Shown: in pieces, positions 7,464 to 14,331 of the stretch
How positions within the stretch are numbered: position 1 is the stretch's first letter
How the letters are laid out: each line of letters starts with the position of its first letter
Assembly (NCBI GenBank): GCA_958408685.1
Contig: CATYLC010000029.1
Coordinates: 1-18,108, forward strand
From: an uncultured Collinsella sp.
GTDB taxonomy: Bacteria > Actinomycetota > Coriobacteriia > Coriobacteriales > Coriobacteriaceae
Reading direction: 5' to 3'
DNA: 18,108 bases
The notes under the pieces: generated by a model
Told to the model about the DNA's origin: nothing
What the model saw: only the letters and a program-made list of their open reading frames with translations
Database searches by the model: none
Made by a program: the position numbers and the translations under genes

Positions 7464-8849
7464 CTACGCCGTCAACGGCGCCGGCTCATGCGGCTCGCCG
7501 TTCAGCTCGACGATGACCTGCGTTCCCACGCCCTCCTGGGACTTCACGCGCATGCCGGAATCTTCTCCGTAAAAGAAATGGATGCGCTGAAGCACGTTGA
7601 AGAGCGCCAGGCCGCAACCTCGCTTGACGGAGCCGTCGGCGGTAATGCTCTCGGGCTCCTCCAGGCGATGTTGCTCAAACAGATGCGCGCAGACCTCTTC
7701 GCTCATACCGATGCCATCGTCCTCGACGATGATCTCCAAACCGTCATCGGTCTCGAAAGCCCTAACACGAATAGAAAGCGGCTCGGTCTCGCGCTGCGCG
7801 TGCTTGATGCAGTTTTCGAGCAACGGCTGCAAGATAAACGGCGGCACCATGCAATCGCGCACCTCAAAGTCGATATCGACCGAGACGCGCAGACGGCCGT
7901 CGCCATAACGAGCCTGCATAAGATTGATATAGCGAGTGCCCTGTTCCACCTCGTGCTCGAGCGTTGTGAGGGTATCGGAATCAGAAAGCGTCTGACGGTA
8001 GTAGTTGGAGAAGTCGATCAGCAGCGATCGCGCCTTGTCGGGCTCGGTTCGAACGAGCGACACGATCGTGCTAATGGTATTGAATAGAAAATGCGGGTCG
8101 ACCTGCGACTGCAGGGCACGAAGCTCAACGCGGGCCGTGAGCTCGTCCTGGCGCTCGAGCTCAAAGCTCGCAAGCTGCGTGGAAATGAGGTCGGCAAAGC
8201 CCGAGGCAAGCGCCGTCTGGCGCATATCGATGCTGCTCAGACGGGGATAATACAGCTCGAGCGTGCCCACGCAATGCCCGCGCACGGTAAGCGGTGCGAC
8301 AATACCGGCGCGCAGGCGCGGAAAGTAGCCACCCGTCTCGGTCGAGGCATCGCGCGAGAACACGCTTTGCTCACCGCTGTTGATCACGTTGAGCGTAGTC
8401 CGCAGTACCACCGGGGTGCCCGCGGGGCATTTTGCCGAGTCCTCGCCCCAGCTCGCCAACACCTGCCTGCCGTCGGTAAAGCAGATGGCAGAGGCGATAG
8501 TTTCGGACAGGATGATCTTAGAGGCGCCCAGAGCAGCTTCGGGCGTAAGGCCGCGCGACGTGTAGGCGAATATTTTTGATGCGATGGCGAGCGTGCGGTC
8601 GGTTGCGCTCGATGTGAGGTCGTCGGGAACGACAAAGACGTACGAGAAGAAGAAGCACAGCATGACCAAGCCGGCAATGACGACAACGGCCGGAACGGGA
8701 TTGGGATTATCGGTTAGATCCCAGATGAGCAGCAGGATAAGCAGTGGAACGACAATACCGAGCAAGATGGCTTGAACCACATGCTGAGCGGTACGAAAGA
8801 CCTTGGTAGAGTTGTAGCTCTTGCCCAGAATCAGCCTATTGAGATCCAC
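7464..8849 (-). CDS. LytS/YehU-type sensor histidine kinase (pair 2)
   Basis: A 461-residue kinase with two membrane helices (about 24-45 and 52-75), a GAF-like cytosolic region (about 90-225), a His_kinase domain with H253 in QSQVDPHFLFN, the N box QPLLENCIKH (N346), the DDGIGM G1 box (377-382) and the glycine loop GCGLALFN (411-418). The usual QINPHFLFN is here QVDPHFLFN, an N-to-D change next to the phosphorylated histidine. Start: AAGGAG is immediately adjacent to an ATG at 8855, which leaves no spacer, while the in-frame GTG at 8849 is 6 bases away, so GTG is preferred. Longer in-frame starts would run through the preceding terminator. It is paired with the regulator at 6691-7425 and is paralogous to kinase 1. 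The ligand is unknown. Confidence 0.9.
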   Translation of the reverse strand: MDLNRLILGKSYNSTKVFRTAQHVVQAILLGIVVPLLILLLIWDLTDNPNPVPAVVVIAGLVMLCFFFSYVFVVPDDLTSSATDRTLAIASKIFAYTSRGLTPEAALGASKIILSETIASAICFTDGRQVLASWGEDSAKCPAGTPVVLRTTLNVINSGEQSVFSRDASTETGGYFPRLRAGIVAPLTVRGHCVGTLELYYPRLSSIDMRQTALASGFADLISTQLASFELERQDELTARVELRALQSQVDPHFLFNTISTIVSLVRTEPDKARSLLIDFSNYYRQTLSDSDTLTTLEHEVEQGTRYINLMQARYGDGRLRVSVDIDFEVRDCMVPPFILQPLLENCIKHAQRETEPLSIRVRAFETDDGLEIIVEDDGIGMSEEVCAHLFEQHRLEEPESITADGSVKRGCGLALFNVLQRIHFFYGEDSGMRVKSQEGVGTQVIVELNGEPHEPAPLTA

Positions 8850-8882
8850 AGTCATCTCCTTCTTACTGACGCACCCCATAGC

Positions 8883-8909
8883 AATAAAGAGGGCCGCAAG
8901 CGACCCTCT
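8883..8909 (-). terminator. Intrinsic terminator after the amidohydrolase
   Basis: A 10-bp stem with one G-U pair (8888-8897 with 8900-8909) and a minimal loop, followed on the minus strand by TTTATTG. The U-run is imperfect. It lies 58 bases after the amidohydrolase stop and 34 bases before the preferred kinase 2 start. Confidence 0.65.
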
Positions 8910-8911
8910 CC

Positions 8912-8926
8912 ATTGCATTATGCAAT
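8912..8926. promoter_or_regulatory. Perfect 15-bp palindrome, candidate operator
   Basis: ATTGCAT, one central base, ATGCAAT: two perfect 7-bp arms. On the minus strand it includes CATAAT, a possible -10 for the kinase 2 operon, though no good -35 is seen. It could be a repressor or autoregulatory site. Confidence 0.4.
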
Positions 8927-8967
8927 CAAATACTGTGTTTTACATCAAGCCATCGATGAACGGTAGC

Positions 8968-10245
8968 TTAGGCGCTGTACTTGTTTGCCTCGCCGAAGGT
9001 ACCGGCCTCGACAATCCAGCCGTCCTTCATGATGACGTCCATGTTGTCGGTGTTGAGCACGTGGATGTCGGCGGCGACGTCACCGTTGACGACCAGCAGG
9101 TCGGCGCACTTGCCGGCCTCGATGGAACCGGTCTCGTCCTCGATGTGGCACATCTTGGCACCGTTGAGGGTGGCGCAGGTGATGGTCTCGACCGGGGTGA
9201 AGCCGATCTTGTCGACGAACTCGTACATCTCCTCGATGGAGCAGGTGCCATACGGGGTGACGAAGGAGAAGGAGTCGGAGCCGATCGTCATGACGACGCC
9301 GCGCTTCTTGGCCTCGCGCAGGCAGTCGTAGTTGCGCTGCAGCTCCTTCTCGACCAGGGTGCCCTCGTACTTGTCGTGCAGCTCGGGGACGTAGACGGGC
9401 GGATAGGTGGCGTACCAGGTGGGCAGGAAGGCGATCGTCGGGGTGAAGAAGGTGCCCTGCTCGGCCATGAGGTCCATGGTGCGCTCATCGATATCGAAGC
9501 CGTGAATCAGCTGCTCGCAGCCAAAGCGAACGGAATCGTAGGCAGCGGCGTGGTTGTTGTAGCAGTGGCTCCACACGGGGATGCCGACCATCTTTGCCTC
9601 TTCGACCACGGCCTGAATCTCCTCGGAGCAGTAGTGCTGGTCGCGGCCGGAGTCCCAGCGCCAGATGCCGCCACCGGTAGCCCAGATCTTGATGGCATCG
9701 GGGTTCTCGCGCAGGCGACGACGGACGGCCTTGCGCAGATCCCAAGGACCGTCGACTTGATCGCCCCAGGGGTGCGATTCCTTGTTGAGCTCCTGGCTGC
9801 AGTGGTGGGAGTCGCCGTGGCCGGCAACGCGGCAGAAGCCAAGGCCGGTGGCCAGAACGCGCGGGCCCTTGAAGACGCCCTTGTCGATGCAGTCACGGAT
9901 CTGGATACCAAAGCGGCCGATCTCGCAGACGGTGGTGAGGCCGTGGGTGAGGCAGTCGTAGGCCTGCTTGACTGCGACAGCCTGCTTCTCGAGGAGCGGC
10001 TGCATGACCCAGTCGGTGTCATCGTCGGTCAAGTTGCCCGAGAAGTGCAGGTGGGTGTCGATCAGGCCGGGAAGGACGGTCTTGCCGGCGGCGTCGATAA
10101 CTTCAACGCCCTCGGGAAGGTCCTGCATGGCGCCGGCGTACTCGATCTTGCCGTTGTCGTCGACGAGAACGAGGGAGTTCTCGACCGGCTCGGCACCGGT
10201 ACCGTCGATGAGCTTGCCGCCAACGATTGCATACTTAGTGGACAT
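8968..10245 (-). CDS. Metal-dependent amidohydrolase (imidazolonepropionase/prolidase-like)
   Basis: A 425-residue amidohydrolase-superfamily enzyme of the imidazolonepropionase-related group. The binuclear metal site is complete: H65 and H67 in DTHLHF, K186 in AIKIW (probably the carboxylated lysine), H227 in WSHCY, H248 in IHGFD, and D324 in GSDS. The N-terminal beta segment ends in TVLPGLIDTH, and a C-terminal ADLLVV segment closes the small domain. Relatives cleave cyclic amides, N-acyl amino acids or Xaa-Pro dipeptides; the substrate here cannot be fixed. The ATG at 10245 has a near-perfect AAGGAGG 5 bases upstream. It follows the APC permease by 131 bases that contain two strong hairpins but no U-run, so the two probably form an import-and-hydrolysis operon. 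Its codon use is very GC-rich and regular, suggesting strong expression. Confidence 0.88.
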   Translation of the reverse strand: MSTKYAIVGGKLIDGTGAEPVENSLVLVDDNGKIEYAGAMQDLPEGVEVIDAAGKTVLPGLIDTHLHFSGNLTDDDTDWVMQPLLEKQAVAVKQAYDCLTHGLTTVCEIGRFGIQIRDCIDKGVFKGPRVLATGLGFCRVAGHGDSHHCSQELNKESHPWGDQVDGPWDLRKAVRRRLRENPDAIKIWATGGGIWRWDSGRDQHYCSEEIQAVVEEAKMVGIPVWSHCYNNHAAAYDSVRFGCEQLIHGFDIDERTMDLMAEQGTFFTPTIAFLPTWYATYPPVYVPELHDKYEGTLVEKELQRNYDCLREAKKRGVVMTIGSDSFSFVTPYGTCSIEEMYEFVDKIGFTPVETITCATLNGAKMCHIEDETGSIEAGKCADLLVVNGDVAADIHVLNTDNMDVIMKDGWIVEAGTFGEANKYSA

Positions 10246-10275
10246 GGTTCCTCCTTATGGATCCATATAGTGGGC

Positions 10276-10299
10276 GAGGCCGTGTTGGGTTAAGGCCTC
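10276..10299 (-). other. Intercistronic hairpin 2 before the amidohydrolase
   Basis: GAGGCC (10276-10281) pairs with GGCCTC (10294-10299) around a 12-nt loop, about 30 bases upstream of the amidohydrolase start. There is no U-run. It is a possible mRNA stabiliser or translation-modulating hairpin. Confidence 0.4.
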
Positions 10300-10318
10300 A
10301 CAAAGCTACCCAAGTGAT

Positions 10319-10370
10319 GCCGGGTTCGGTGCGCGGAAGAGAGGGTCCCGCGCACCTGGTCCGCCCCGGC
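10319..10370 (-). other. Intercistronic hairpin 1 after the APC permease
   Basis: GGTGCGCGG (10328-10336) pairs perfectly with CCGCGCACC (10348-10356), enclosed by an outer GCCGGG (10319-10324)/CCCGGC (10365-10370) stem. It starts 7 bases after the permease stop and has no U-run, so it looks like a 3'-end protecting or processing structure rather than an intrinsic terminator. Confidence 0.55.
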
Positions 10371-10376
10371 TAGGCG

Positions 10377-11828
10377 TTACTTTTTGCGGGAATTGGTGAA
10401 AGCCATGAGGGCCAGGCCAATAGCCAACCAGCCGATCACGATGCTCCACTCCACCATGTTGAGGGAGGCGGGAGAGAACGGAATCACGAGCAGGCCGATA
10501 ATGATGGCGCAGGCACCGATGGCGAGGCAGATACCAAACTTGCCGCCGGGCACCTCGTAGGGACGAGGCAGGTCGGGCTCGGTGAAGCGCATGCGCAGGC
10601 AGGCGAGGGCGACCATGCCGCAGGAGAAGATGAAGGCGAGAGCCGACACGTTGGTCAGGGGGATGAGCATGTTCTTGCCCAGGAACGGACCGACGACGGT
10701 GATGACGCCCAGGACGACGCAGGCGAGCTTGGGAGCGCCGGAGCTGGGATCGACCTCGGCGAACTTCTCGGGCAGTTGCCCCTTGCGGCCCATGGCGAGC
10801 ATGATGCGGCTCGTGGCGCCGTAGAAGGAGTTCATCGGGCCCATGGGTCCAAGCGTGGCGATGATAAGCATGGCCAGGTACAGGAGCATGTTGATGCCCT
10901 TGAGGCAGGCAAGCGCAGGAACCGGGCTCTTAACAAACTCGTGCCAGTCAAGGATAGTGCCGAACGAGTAGATACAGACCATGTAGAAGCCGCCTGCGGC
11001 CAGCAGGGCCAGGGAGATGATCTTGCCGAACTTGTTCCAGTTGAGGCCCTCGGCTGCTTCCTCAGCTTGCTGAGGAATGGTGTCGAAGCCAGCGTAGAAG
11101 AACGGGGTCAGAACCAGGACCGACACGATGCCGGCAAACAGGCTGGAGCTCTCGGTAGCGGCCTTGCCGCCGCCAGCGCCGGTGACCTGGGAGAACACGG
11201 GCATGGCATTGTCCGGCGAGCCGGTGAACAGCGAGACGCCCATGGCGAGCAGCATGCCGCAGAGCAGGGCCTTGGTCAGGAAGGCCTGGAGCTTGGCAGC
11301 CGAGCTGGCACCGCGGAAGTTGAGGAAGATGACGTAGACTGCAAAGCCGAGCGCGATCAGCGTCGGGAACAGGTAGACGTCGGCCCCCAGTATGGTGTAG
11401 AGCTTGACGGCGCGCAGCCACTCAAGGCCGGGCAGGCTGCCGAACATCTCGGACACGAGGGTCGAGATGGCGATGGCCTCCCACGGGCACAGGATGCCGT
11501 TGCCCAGGGCCAAAAGCCATCCGGTGATGTAGCTCAGCGTACGGCCAAAGCTACGATCGACATACTCGACGATGCCGCCCGAGATGGGGATAGCAGCCGT
11601 GAGCTCACCGAAAACAGCTCCGACGGGCACGAGGAAGATTGCACCCAAGAGGAATGCGATCATAGCGGGAACGGGACCGCCGCCCACGACCATCCAGTCG
11701 CCGACCTGCAGAACCCAACCGGTACCGATGATGGCACCGAAACCGATGGTGAAGAAGTTCCAGAGCGAAAGCGTTTTCTTCATGCCGCCGTTATCCTCGA
11801 CTGCAACTTCTGCGTTCTTGTCCGCCAT
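10377..11828 (-). CDS. APC-family amino acid permease
   Basis: A 483-residue integral membrane transporter of the amino acid-polyamine-organocation family. The family's substrate-binding GFGAIIGTGW in the first helix (about 29-38) is present, followed by about 12 hydrophobic helices, FGELTAAIPISGGIVEYVDRSFG between helices 2 and 3, and PFFYAGFDTIPQQAEEA in the middle, a segment typical of COG0531 members. Uptake of an amino acid or related cation, by proton symport or exchange, is expected; the exact substrate is unknown. The ATG at 11828 has AAAGGAGGGG about 6 bases upstream. A TGACGCC/GGCGTCA palindrome lies about 20 bases before the start. It is divergent from the C39-like peptidase and is the first gene of the permease-amidohydrolase operon, so its substrate is probably what that enzyme cleaves. 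Confidence 0.9.
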   Translation of the reverse strand: MADKNAEVAVEDNGGMKKTLSLWNFFTIGFGAIIGTGWVLQVGDWMVVGGGPVPAMIAFLLGAIFLVPVGAVFGELTAAIPISGGIVEYVDRSFGRTLSYITGWLLALGNGILCPWEAIAISTLVSEMFGSLPGLEWLRAVKLYTILGADVYLFPTLIALGFAVYVIFLNFRGASSAAKLQAFLTKALLCGMLLAMGVSLFTGSPDNAMPVFSQVTGAGGGKAATESSSLFAGIVSVLVLTPFFYAGFDTIPQQAEEAAEGLNWNKFGKIISLALLAAGGFYMVCIYSFGTILDWHEFVKSPVPALACLKGINMLLYLAMLIIATLGPMGPMNSFYGATSRIMLAMGRKGQLPEKFAEVDPSSGAPKLACVVLGVITVVGPFLGKNMLIPLTNVSALAFIFSCGMVALACLRMRFTEPDLPRPYEVPGGKFGICLAIGACAIIIGLLVIPFSPASLNMVEWSIVIGWLAIGLALMAFTNSRKK

Positions 11829-11848
11829 TGTTCCCCTCCTTTCCTGTT

Positions 11849-11865
11849 TGACGCCCTTGGCGTCA
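11849..11865. promoter_or_regulatory. Palindrome upstream of the APC permease
   Basis: TGACGCC (11849-11855) and GGCGTCA (11859-11865) form a perfect 7-bp inverted repeat with a 3-base centre, about 20 bases before the permease start. It could be an operator or a leader hairpin close to the ribosome binding site. Confidence 0.45.
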
Positions 11866-12113
11866 CCCCTTGCGCGGTCCGTTTTGCCGCGCGCTTTTAT
11901 TCCATGGCTTTAAGATACGGCCTTGGCGCAGCAGCGCCGCTCGCAGCTCGACCGAAGGCAGAACTGCAAAACGAGCGGCACCGTTTTTGGGACGAACGGC
12001 GGGAGACGTCATTCGTCTTGGACGCTTTCATCTTGTCTGCTTTTGAATACCTGTTGCCGTGGCGCTTGGCGCGCGGCGCGGCAACGTTCATACCATTTGT
12101 CAGGCTTTTGGCG
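11866..12113. other. Hairpin-rich divergent intergenic region, no convincing gene
   Basis: Several inverted repeats are seen: GCGCGG (11872-11877)/CCGCGC (11887-11892), followed on the plus strand by TTTTATT; GGCGC/GCGCC with a 4-nt loop at about 11925-11938; GCCGCTCG (11936-11943)/CGAGCGGC (11972-11979), followed on the plus strand by ACCGTTTTT; and GTTGCCG/CGGCAAC (about 12051-12084). A minus-strand open frame (11897-12124) has no ribosome binding site and a low-complexity basic product, and is not called. The region may hold a long structured leader for the permease. No clear -35/-10 pair was found. Confidence 0.4.
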
Positions 12114-12127
12114 CACATGCCCATGTG
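12114..12127. promoter_or_regulatory. Palindrome in the C39-like peptidase promoter region
   Basis: CACATG (12114-12119), CC, CATGTG (12122-12127). It overlaps where a -35 would lie for a possible -10 TAGGAT (12145-12150) of the plus-strand peptidase gene, so it is a candidate operator. The -10 is weak. Confidence 0.3.
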
Positions 12128-12182
12128 TCGTGCATCTTTTTATGTAGGATAGACAAGTTACACATGAGGCAAGGTGATTCGA

Positions 12183-13184
12183 ATGGCATACGGATACAAT
12201 GACGGCGACCAACGGCCACAAAGCGTGCGCCTTGCCGGCCGCACCACGTCAACGCCCAGAAGCACCTCCGACAACGACAACCCGCAGCGCCCCCAAGAGC
12301 AGCCCGGGGCTTCTTCGCGGCAACAAAGCCGTACCGTGCAGCAGTCAGACCGCGTGAGTACGAGCACACGCCAACGCCAGACCGACACATCGCAGCCACG
12401 CCGCTACGATCGCCGTAAGACCGACTACTACGTCAAGCGCTCCTTTTCGCGACCTCAACGCGATCGCGGCAATTCCGCCCCTCACCCTGCGTCACACGCC
12501 ACAAGCCACGCGCTTCCGGCCCGCCGCCTACGCCTTACGCTTTGCTCCATCGCCGCCTGCCTCGTCTTTGTGTTTTTGGGATCCTGTATCTCCCACGGAT
12601 CAGCCGGTCTTGAGCCCACTGCCGAAGACAAGCTGCTTAAAGCTCCCGTCGCACCCGGTTACTCCTTTGCGTTCTCGACCCCACGCTCGCAATGGCAGGC
12701 CGGCACCATGCCCCACATCTACCAAATTGACCCCGCATGGTCGGAGCTGCCCTATGCCGGTGGCACTATTCGCGAAAACGCTTGCGGTCCTACCTGCCTC
12801 ACCATGGTCTATATCTTTAAGACCGGCCATACCGATAAGACGCCGGTCGATATATGCGCACTGGCCGAAGCCGGCAACTACGCCCCCACTGGTGCCACCG
12901 AGTGGTCGTTTATGACAGGCGGTGCGTGGCAGCTGGGGCTCAACGGAACACAGCTCTATAACGATCGCGAATCGATTACCCAAGCACTTCGCTCGGGTGC
13001 GCCCGTCATCGCCGCAGTGCGCCCCGGTACGTTTACCAACGTAGGCCACTACATCGTGCTCTACGGCATCGACGATGCCAACCAGATTGGCGTCTACGAC
13101 CCCAACTCGGCCAGCCGCAGCGCCCGTCGCTGGGGCGTCGTAGAGGTCCTCAACGAAGTCGAAGCCATGTGGGCCTACTACTAG
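12183..13184 (+). CDS. Membrane-anchored C39-like cysteine peptidase
   Basis: A 333-residue protein in three parts: a disordered, basic N-terminal tail (about 1-112) rich in R, Q, S, T and P; one hydrophobic segment (about 118-134); and an extracytoplasmic Peptidase_C39_2-type domain (about 170-330). Catalytic candidates are C201 in ENACGPTC, H289 in VGHYIVLYG and D306 in YDPNS, with N199 near the Cys. The positive RRLRL before the hydrophobic stretch predicts the tail inside and the peptidase outside. LGSC at 132-135 resembles a relaxed lipobox, but the 112-residue tail before it is atypical for a signal peptide. The ATG at 12183 has AAGGTG 6 bases upstream. It is the only plus-strand gene here, divergent from the permease. 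Its TAG stop is shared with a REP-like repeat. Peptide or cell-wall cross-bridge cleavage is inference. Confidence 0.82.
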   Translation: MAYGYNDGDQRPQSVRLAGRTTSTPRSTSDNDNPQRPQEQPGASSRQQSRTVQQSDRVSTSTRQRQTDTSQPRRYDRRKTDYYVKRSFSRPQRDRGNSAPHPASHATSHALPARRLRLTLCSIAACLVFVFLGSCISHGSAGLEPTAEDKLLKAPVAPGYSFAFSTPRSQWQAGTMPHIYQIDPAWSELPYAGGTIRENACGPTCLTMVYIFKTGHTDKTPVDICALAEAGNYAPTGATEWSFMTGGAWQLGLNGTQLYNDRESITQALRSGAPVIAAVRPGTFTNVGHYIVLYGIDDANQIGVYDPNSASRSARRWGVVEVLNEVEAMWAYY

Positions 13185-13262
13185 TCATTGAGGACAGACT
13201 TAAATGAGTGGTCATTGGGGACGCTCTTGTTTGACTAGTCATTTAAGAACGTCCCCAATGAC
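13184..13262. repeat. Three REP-like 25-bp units on a 27-bp period
   Basis: Units at 13184-13208, 13211-13235 and 13238-13262 (the last inverted) are each 25 bp, separated by 2 bases. All share GTCATTG(G/A)GGAC at one end and (T/A)TGA(C/G) at the other. Units 2 and 3 form a perfect 13-bp inverted repeat (13211-13223 with 13250-13262) plus four inner pairs; the centre TGACTAGTCA (13232-13241) is itself palindromic. This matches the arrangement of REP/BIME-type intergenic elements mobilised by RAYT transposases, but no transposase lies in the window. Confidence 0.75.
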
Positions 13263-13273
13263 TAGGTGAATAG

Positions 13274-13307
13274 CAAAAGCCCCGCAGTCGGAGCGGACTG
13301 CGGGGCT
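13274..13307 (-). terminator. Intrinsic terminator after carbamate kinase
   Basis: A perfect 12-bp stem (13278-13289 with 13296-13307), 6-nt loop, and TTTT on the minus strand. It lies 26 bases after the carbamate kinase stop and may also block plus-strand read-through from the peptidase gene. Confidence 0.9.
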
Positions 13308-13333
13308 CATGAAGAGAGGCAGCAGAGTAGAGA

Positions 13334-14296
13334 CTACTCGTGGATGCGGGTACCGGAGAGGCCGGCCATGGTCTCGGCGGCCTTGTCCAGAGCGCCGATG
13401 ATGCAGGTACGACCCTTGCGGGAACGCGCGAACTTGATAGCAGCGCGAACCTTGGGCTCCATGGAACCCTTGCCGAACTGGCCCTCGTCGGCCAGGCGCT
13501 CGGCCTCGTCGGCGGTGAGGTCCTCGAGCTCCTCCTGGTTGGGCTTGCCAAAGTTGATGGCGACATGCTCAACGGCGGTCAGCAGGAACAGAACGTCAGC
13601 GTCGCAGTCCTCGGCCAACAGCTCGCCGCCCAGGTCCTTGTCGATGACGGCGGGAACGCCCTTGTAGCAGCCCTTGTTCTCGTAGTCGCGGACGACGGGG
13701 ATGCCGCCGCCACCGCAGGCGATGACGATGAACTCGTTGTCGAGCAGGTTGAGGATGGAGTCGGCCTCGACGATCTTCTTGGGATCGGGGGAAGCGACGA
13801 CGCGACGCCAGCCGCGGCCGGAATCCTCGACGAAGACCTTGGAGGGATCCTCGGCCATGAACTCCTTGGCCTGCTCCTCGGTATAGAAGGGGCCGATCGG
13901 CTTGGTCGGGTTCTTGAACGCGGGATCGTCGGGATCGCACTCGATCTGGGTGACGACGGTGGCGGCGTGCCAACGCTTATAGCGCTTGTGCATCTCGCGG
14001 CCGATGCCCTGCTGCAGGTGATAACCAATGTAGCCCTGGGACATGGCGCCGCACTCGGGCAGCGGCATCTCGGGGGTACCGATGGCATCGTGGGCAGCAG
14101 CGAAGGCGTTCTGGATCATGCCGACCTGCGGGCCGTTGCCGTGGGTGATGATGATTTCGTTGCCCTGCTCGATGAGCCCGAGGAGAGCGTGGGCGGTGTT
14201 GCTCACGGCCTCGATCTGCTCAACGGGGTTGTTGCCGAGGGCGTTGCCGCCAAGGGCGACGACAATACGATCGGGCTTGCCAAGAGGCTTAGACAT
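13334..14296 (-). CDS. arcC: Carbamate kinase
   Basis: A 320-residue amino acid kinase-fold enzyme that makes ATP from carbamoyl phosphate and ADP, releasing carbamate that decays to ammonia and CO2. Visible signatures: ALGGNALG (14-21), THGNGPQVG (51-59), the nucleotide-site glycines in ACGGGGIPVV, and DKDLGGELLA. Length matches the family (about 310-320). The ATG at 14296 has AAAGGA about 8 bases upstream; a longer frame to 14332 has no family support. No arginine deiminase, ornithine carbamoyltransferase or other carbamoyl phosphate source is adjacent, so it is monocistronic here, with its own terminator and a long AT-rich upstream region. It may serve arginine or another ureido-compound fermentation encoded elsewhere. 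Codon use is strongly GC3-biased, suggesting high expression. Confidence 0.95.
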   Translation of the reverse strand: MSKPLGKPDRIVVALGGNALGNNPVEQIEAVSNTAHALLGLIEQGNEIIITHGNGPQVGMIQNAFAAAHDAIGTPEMPLPECGAMSQGYIGYHLQQGIGREMHKRYKRWHAATVVTQIECDPDDPAFKNPTKPIGPFYTEEQAKEFMAEDPSKVFVEDSGRGWRRVVASPDPKKIVEADSILNLLDNEFIVIACGGGGIPVVRDYENKGCYKGVPAVIDKDLGGELLAEDCDADVLFLLTAVEHVAINFGKPNQEELEDLTADEAERLADEGQFGKGSMEPKVRAAIKFARSRKGRTCIIGALDKAAETMAGLSGTRIHE

Positions 14297-14331
14297 TGCT
14301 GGAATCCTTTCTGTAAAAGGCCTACAACCCA

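Noticed and set aside
8821..10293. A 490-codon plus-strand open frame opposite the amidohydrolase
   Set aside because: Shadow of a GC3-biased gene; low-complexity product, and the real gene has a full metal-binding motif set and a strong ribosome binding site.
11897..12124. A 75-codon minus-strand open frame upstream of the permease
   Set aside because: No ribosome binding site, basic low-complexity product, overlapping several hairpins. A small protein cannot be fully excluded.
10776..12152. A 458-codon plus-strand open frame opposite the permease
   Set aside because: Antisense to an obvious 12-helix permease; hydrophilic artefact product.
13211..13262. CRISPR-like or attachment-site reading of the 27-bp periodic repeat
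   Set aside because: Spacers are only 2 bases, one unit is inverted, and no cas or integrase gene is nearby. A REP-type element fits better.
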